Shown here one piece after another: positions 6,252 through 8,847 of a DNA stretch of 8,847 bases. Both the position numbers and the translations under genes were made by a program. The notes under the pieces were generated by a model that had not been told where the DNA came from, made no database searches, and saw nothing but the letters and a program-made list of their open reading frames with translations. Within the stretch, counting starts at the first letter, position 1; each line of letters starts with the position of its first letter. Where the stretch lies: the NCBI GenBank assembly GCA_902496275.1, contig CABVAC010000057.1:1-8847 (forward strand), given 5' to 3'. The DNA is from an uncultured Collinsella sp. GTDB lineage: Bacteria; Actinomycetota; Coriobacteriia; Coriobacteriales; Coriobacteriaceae.

Positions 6252-8339
6252 ATGGCCGAACTTACTGACCGCTTCGGGACCATGGTGTTCTCTGAGGAAG
6301 TCATGAAGGACTACCTCCCCAAGGACATTTGGAAGCGCCTTGCTGCAACCCTCGAGGGCGGTGAGCCGCTCGACCTGGATGTGGCCAACGCCGTTGCCCA
6401 TGCCATGAAGGTCTGGGCCATCTCCAAGGGCGCGACGCACTACGCGCACTGGTTCCAGCCGCTTTCGGGCATTACTTCCGAGAAGCACGACAGCTTCCTG
6501 GAGCCCAACCACGACGGCACCGCCATTACCAAGTTTACGGGCAAGAACCTCATCCAGGGCGAGCCCGATGCCTCGAGCTTCCCCAACGGCGGCCTGCGTG
6601 CTACCTTCGAGGCCCGTGGCTACACCGCTTGGGACCCCACTAGCCCCGCCTTTATCAAGGACGATGTCCTGTGCATCCCCACGGCTTTCTGCTCCTACAC
6701 GGGCGAGGCCCTGGACAAGAAGACCCCGCTGCTGCGTTCCATGACCGCGCTCTCGCGTGAGTCTAAGCGCGTTTTGGCGCTGTTCGGTAAGACCCCCAAG
6801 AAGGTCGTTCCTTCCGTGGGCGACGAGCAGGAGTACTTCCTGATCAAGAAGGACGCCTACCGCAAGCGCAAGGACCTGGTCATTACCGGCCGCACCCTCT
6901 TTGGTGCTGCTCCATGCAAGGGTCAGGAGCTCGAGGAGCACTACTTTGGCGCTATCCGCCCCACCGTCTCGGCCTACATGAAGGACTTGGACGATGAGCT
7001 GTGGGCGCTCGGCATTCCCGCCAAGACCAAGCACAACGAGGTTGCTCCCTGCCAGCATGAGCTCGCCCCCGTCTATGGCGAAGTCAACGAGGCCATCGAC
7101 CAGAATCTGGTCATGATGGAGAAGATGAAGCTCATCGCCTCCCGCCACGACTTGGTCTGCCTGCTGCACGAGAAGCCCTTCGAGGGCATCAACGGCTCGG
7201 GCAAGCACAACAACTGGTCGCTTGGCACCGAGTCCGAGAACCTGCTCGATCCGGGCGACACTCCGCTCGACAACCTGCAGTTCATCGTCTTCCTCACCGC
7301 GGTAATCGAGGCCGTCGATAACTATCAGGAGCTCCTGCGTGCCTCCGTTGCCTCGGCCGGTAACGACCATCGTCTGGGCGCCAACGAGGCTCCTCCGGCG
7401 ATTATGTCCATCTTCCTGGGCGACCAGCTTACCGAGGTCGTCGAGAAGATCATCGATGGCAAGGCTTCCGTCCATGCCACGCGCGGCGTGCTCGACCTGG
7501 GCGCCGATACCCTGCCCAAGCTGATGCAGGACAACACCGACCGCAACCGCACCTCCCCGTTTGCCTTCACCGGCAATAAGTTCGAGTTCCGTGCCTGCGG
7601 CTCCGAGCAGAACGTCTCCGACTCCAACCTGGTGCTCGATGCCGCCGTGGCCAAGTCGCTCAAGTCCTTCGCCGACGCACTCGAGGGTACGCCCGAGGAT
7701 GAGTTCCAGGACGCTGCGCTCGAGTACTGCAAGAAGGTCCTGACCGACCACCAGCGCATCCTCTTTTCCGGCGATGGCTACTCCGACGAGTGGCCCGTCG
7801 AGGCCGAGAAGCGCGGCCTTGCCAACAACAAGACCACGGCCGACGCCCTGCCCGCCTTTGTTTCCGATAAGGCCATCGCGCTCTTTGAGGAGACGGGTGT
7901 CCTGACCAAGGCCGAGGCCCAGTGCCGCTACGACTGCAAGCTCGAGAAGTACAACAAGCTCATGAACATCGAGGCTACCACGATGGTTCGCGAGGCGCGT
8001 CGTACCTATCGCCCGGTCATTACCGCCTATGCCACCAAGGTCGCTAAGGGCCTTGAGACTATTCGTGCCGCCGGTGCTGAGGCCGCCATGCAGTGCGAGC
8101 AGAACACGCTCAACAAGCTCTGCAACGGTATCACTGCCATCAACGACTCCATCAAGGCGCTCGACGCCGTGCATCAGAAGGCCGAGGTCCTCGATGGTCA
8201 GGAGCAGGCCAACGTGTACGCGCACGAGGTCGTTCCCGCTATGGATGCGCTGCGTGCCGCCGTGGACGCCATGGAGGAGATCGTGGCAGCCGACTACTGG
8301 CCGGTTCCGACCTACGACGACATTCTGTTCTATGTGTAG
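6252..8339 (+). CDS. glnN: Type III glutamine synthetase
   Basis: The 695-residue protein has the length expected for the type III (GSIII) family, which forms large double-ring oligomers and makes glutamine from glutamate, ammonia and ATP in the cytosol. Family marks: THYAHWFQPLSGITSEKHD (62-80), the N-terminal type III signature; VGDEQEYFLI (189-198), with acidic metal ligands; KTKHNEVAPCQHELAP (258-273); EGINGSGKHNNWSLGT (311-326), the nucleotide/glutamate-site segment; NRTSPFAFTGNKFEFRACGS (432-451), with the conserved EFR; and a helical C-terminal domain ending DYWPVPTYDDILFYV. No key residue is visibly missing. The start at 6252 rests on the well-placed AAGGGAG; starting at 6189 would add 21 residues unlike the family. 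It is transcribed alone and divergently from metF, and ends in a strong terminator 30 nt after the stop. No nitrogen regulator or transporter is adjacent. Nitrogen control is expected from family knowledge but not shown here. Confidence 0.96.
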   Translation: MAELTDRFGTMVFSEEVMKDYLPKDIWKRLAATLEGGEPLDLDVANAVAHAMKVWAISKGATHYAHWFQPLSGITSEKHDSFLEPNHDGTAITKFTGKNLIQGEPDASSFPNGGLRATFEARGYTAWDPTSPAFIKDDVLCIPTAFCSYTGEALDKKTPLLRSMTALSRESKRVLALFGKTPKKVVPSVGDEQEYFLIKKDAYRKRKDLVITGRTLFGAAPCKGQELEEHYFGAIRPTVSAYMKDLDDELWALGIPAKTKHNEVAPCQHELAPVYGEVNEAIDQNLVMMEKMKLIASRHDLVCLLHEKPFEGINGSGKHNNWSLGTESENLLDPGDTPLDNLQFIVFLTAVIEAVDNYQELLRASVASAGNDHRLGANEAPPAIMSIFLGDQLTEVVEKIIDGKASVHATRGVLDLGADTLPKLMQDNTDRNRTSPFAFTGNKFEFRACGSEQNVSDSNLVLDAAVAKSLKSFADALEGTPEDEFQDAALEYCKKVLTDHQRILFSGDGYSDEWPVEAEKRGLANNKTTADALPAFVSDKAIALFEETGVLTKAEAQCRYDCKLEKYNKLMNIEATTMVREARRTYRPVITAYATKVAKGLETIRAAGAEAAMQCEQNTLNKLCNGITAINDSIKALDAVHQKAEVLDGQEQANVYAHEVVPAMDALRAAVDAMEEIVAADYWPVPTYDDILFYV

Positions 8340-8368
8340 AACGTAACTGACATATCGTCACGGTATTG

Positions 8369-8407
8369 AGCCGGGGTCCGCATCGCGCGGGCCCCGGCTT
8401 TTTGTTT
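8369..8407 (+). terminator. Intrinsic terminator of glnN
   Basis: AGCCGGGGTCCGC (8369-8381) pairs with GCGGGCCCCGGCT (8387-8399), giving 13 bp and a 5-nt loop, followed by TTTTTGTTT. The single T-G wobble pairs in rightward RNA but would be A-C in leftward RNA, which fixes the direction to glnN. Confidence 0.95.
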
Positions 8408-8455
8408 GCGAAGGACGCTTTGAAGCCCGTTTTGCCGCCGATGTGCCTAGGTATA

Positions 8456-8688
8456 AAGGGCTATGGGCAAAAAACGTCAAATATGAGTACTGTCACAAGT
8501 CCTGTAACATTATTTATTTGCAAAATATGTAGTGTTACGCAACATATGTCCAAGTACTTAGCCGATAAACGTCTGCAATTTTTCCGCCGTAGGACGCCCG
8601 ACGGCTAAATCTCCTTCTGAAGGCATGAAATCGCTGTAACTAAAATGGTAACAGTACTCATATTTGCCATTTTTTGACCACAGGCCTT
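8456..8688. repeat. AT-rich element bounded by imperfect 38-bp inverted arms (possible MITE-like repeat)
   Basis: Arm 8456-8493 is the reverse complement of 8651-8688 at 33 of 38 positions. The innermost 16 bp (CAAATATGAGTACTGT, 8478-8493; complement at 8651-8666) are perfect. The 157-bp interior is AT-rich and holds smaller dyads: GTAACA (8504-8509)/TGTTAC (8533-8538) and TTAGCCG (8558-8564)/CGGCTAA (8602-8608). Read inward, both arms can be translated in one frame as GLW-x-KN-x-KYEYC, and from the right arm the frame stays open to a TAA at 8558-8560. The element could therefore be a decayed fragment of something coding or a non-autonomous mobile repeat. There is no transposase and no clear target-site duplication at the arm ends. 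Confidence 0.55.
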
Positions 8689-8689
8689 G

Positions 8690-8738
8690 CGATGATGCCG
8701 GGATTCGCACCCTGTCGGGTTCGAATCCCGGCATATCG
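8690..8738. repeat. 49-nt near-perfect hairpin containing a tRNA T-arm-like sequence
   Basis: CGAT plus ATGCCGGGATTCG (8695-8707) pairs with CGAATCCCGGCAT (8722-8734) plus ATCG. A C-T mismatch and a further ACCC/GGGT (8709-8712/8717-8720) close on a TGTC loop. In total this is about 21 bp with one bulged G (8694). The right arm contains GGGTTCGAATCCC, the usual T-stem/T-loop of a tRNA. No D-arm, anticodon arm or cognate 5' acceptor strand exists upstream, so it is not an intact tRNA. It abuts the inverted-arm element. Confidence 0.6.
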
Positions 8739-8743
8739 GTAGC

Positions 8744-8775
8744 AAAAAGCCCGTCACCGCGGGGGTAACGGGCTT
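8744..8775 (-). terminator. Leftward intrinsic terminator
   Basis: On the minus strand AAGCCCGTTACC pairs with GGTGACGGGCTT (12 bp, including one U-G wobble) around a 5-nt CCCGC loop, followed by TTTTTGC. The wobble would be a C-A mismatch in rightward RNA, and the rightward side lacks a T-run, so it serves a leftward transcript. The gene it ends is beyond the right edge or only its tail is present. One minus-strand frame entering the window stops at TGA 8784-8782, 7 nt before the stem, but too little is visible to identify it. Confidence 0.8.
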
Positions 8776-8847
8776 CTAGTTTCAAATGGTGCGGTGACGC
8801 ATAATTTCTTTCGCAAATTGACAACCGCATAGCGGAACACGGCCCGC

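Noticed and set aside
6201..8225. A 674-codon minus-strand open frame opposite glnN
   Set aside because: Low-complexity Gly/Leu/Val-rich translation of the antisense strand of a well-conserved gene; a codon-bias shadow.
8690..8740. A tRNA gene, because of the GGGTTCGAATCCC T-arm
   Set aside because: No D-arm, anticodon arm or matching 5' acceptor strand lies upstream; the sequence folds as a single hairpin instead.
8558..8830. A 90-codon minus-strand gene starting at 8830
   Set aside because: The frame passes through a strong leftward terminator and the 49-nt hairpin, and no Shine-Dalgarno is visible before the ATG.

Overview
The window is GC-rich (apart from AT-rich intergenic stretches) and gene-dense. 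It reads as chromosome of a Gram-positive anaerobe of the Coriobacteriia, most likely Collinsella or a close relative. That placement rests on the overall look of the proteins, the type III glutamine synthetase and the base composition; it is an inference, not a database result.

Positions 1-5825 hold four leftward (minus-strand) genes. In order of transcription they are metF (methylenetetrahydrofolate reductase), a stand-alone methionine synthase reactivation-domain protein, a short cobalamin-dependent metH without its own reactivation domain, and a PFL-like UPF0210/DUF711 protein. The first three are packed as one translational unit: a TAATG stop/start overlap joins the first two, and the stop codon of the second overlaps the Shine-Dalgarno of metH. 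Together they describe the last steps of methionine synthesis: MetF makes 5-methyl-THF, MetH moves the methyl group to homocysteine through cobalamin, and the separate activation protein should repair oxidised cobalamin by reductive methylation with SAM. The PFL-like gene follows after about 108 bp and has its own good promoter and Shine-Dalgarno.

Positions 5839-6238 are a long AT-rich divergent intergenic region between metF and glnN. It carries an 8-bp perfect inverted repeat with a degenerate partner, three copies of TTGATTGG, and three successive stem-loops just before glnN. Positions 6252-8339 encode the plus-strand type III glutamine synthetase, closed by a textbook intrinsic terminator at 8369-8407.

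The right end (8408-8847) has no gene I can support but is rich in structure. It holds a roughly 233-bp AT-rich element bounded by imperfect 38-bp inverted arms (8456-8493 / 8651-8688), an abutting 49-nt near-perfect hairpin containing a tRNA T-arm-like sequence (8690-8738), and a terminator that works leftward (8744-8775). That terminator implies a leftward transcript entering from beyond the right edge. The far left end (1-123) holds only a strong bulged hairpin. No CRISPR array, intact tRNA, rRNA or transposase was seen.
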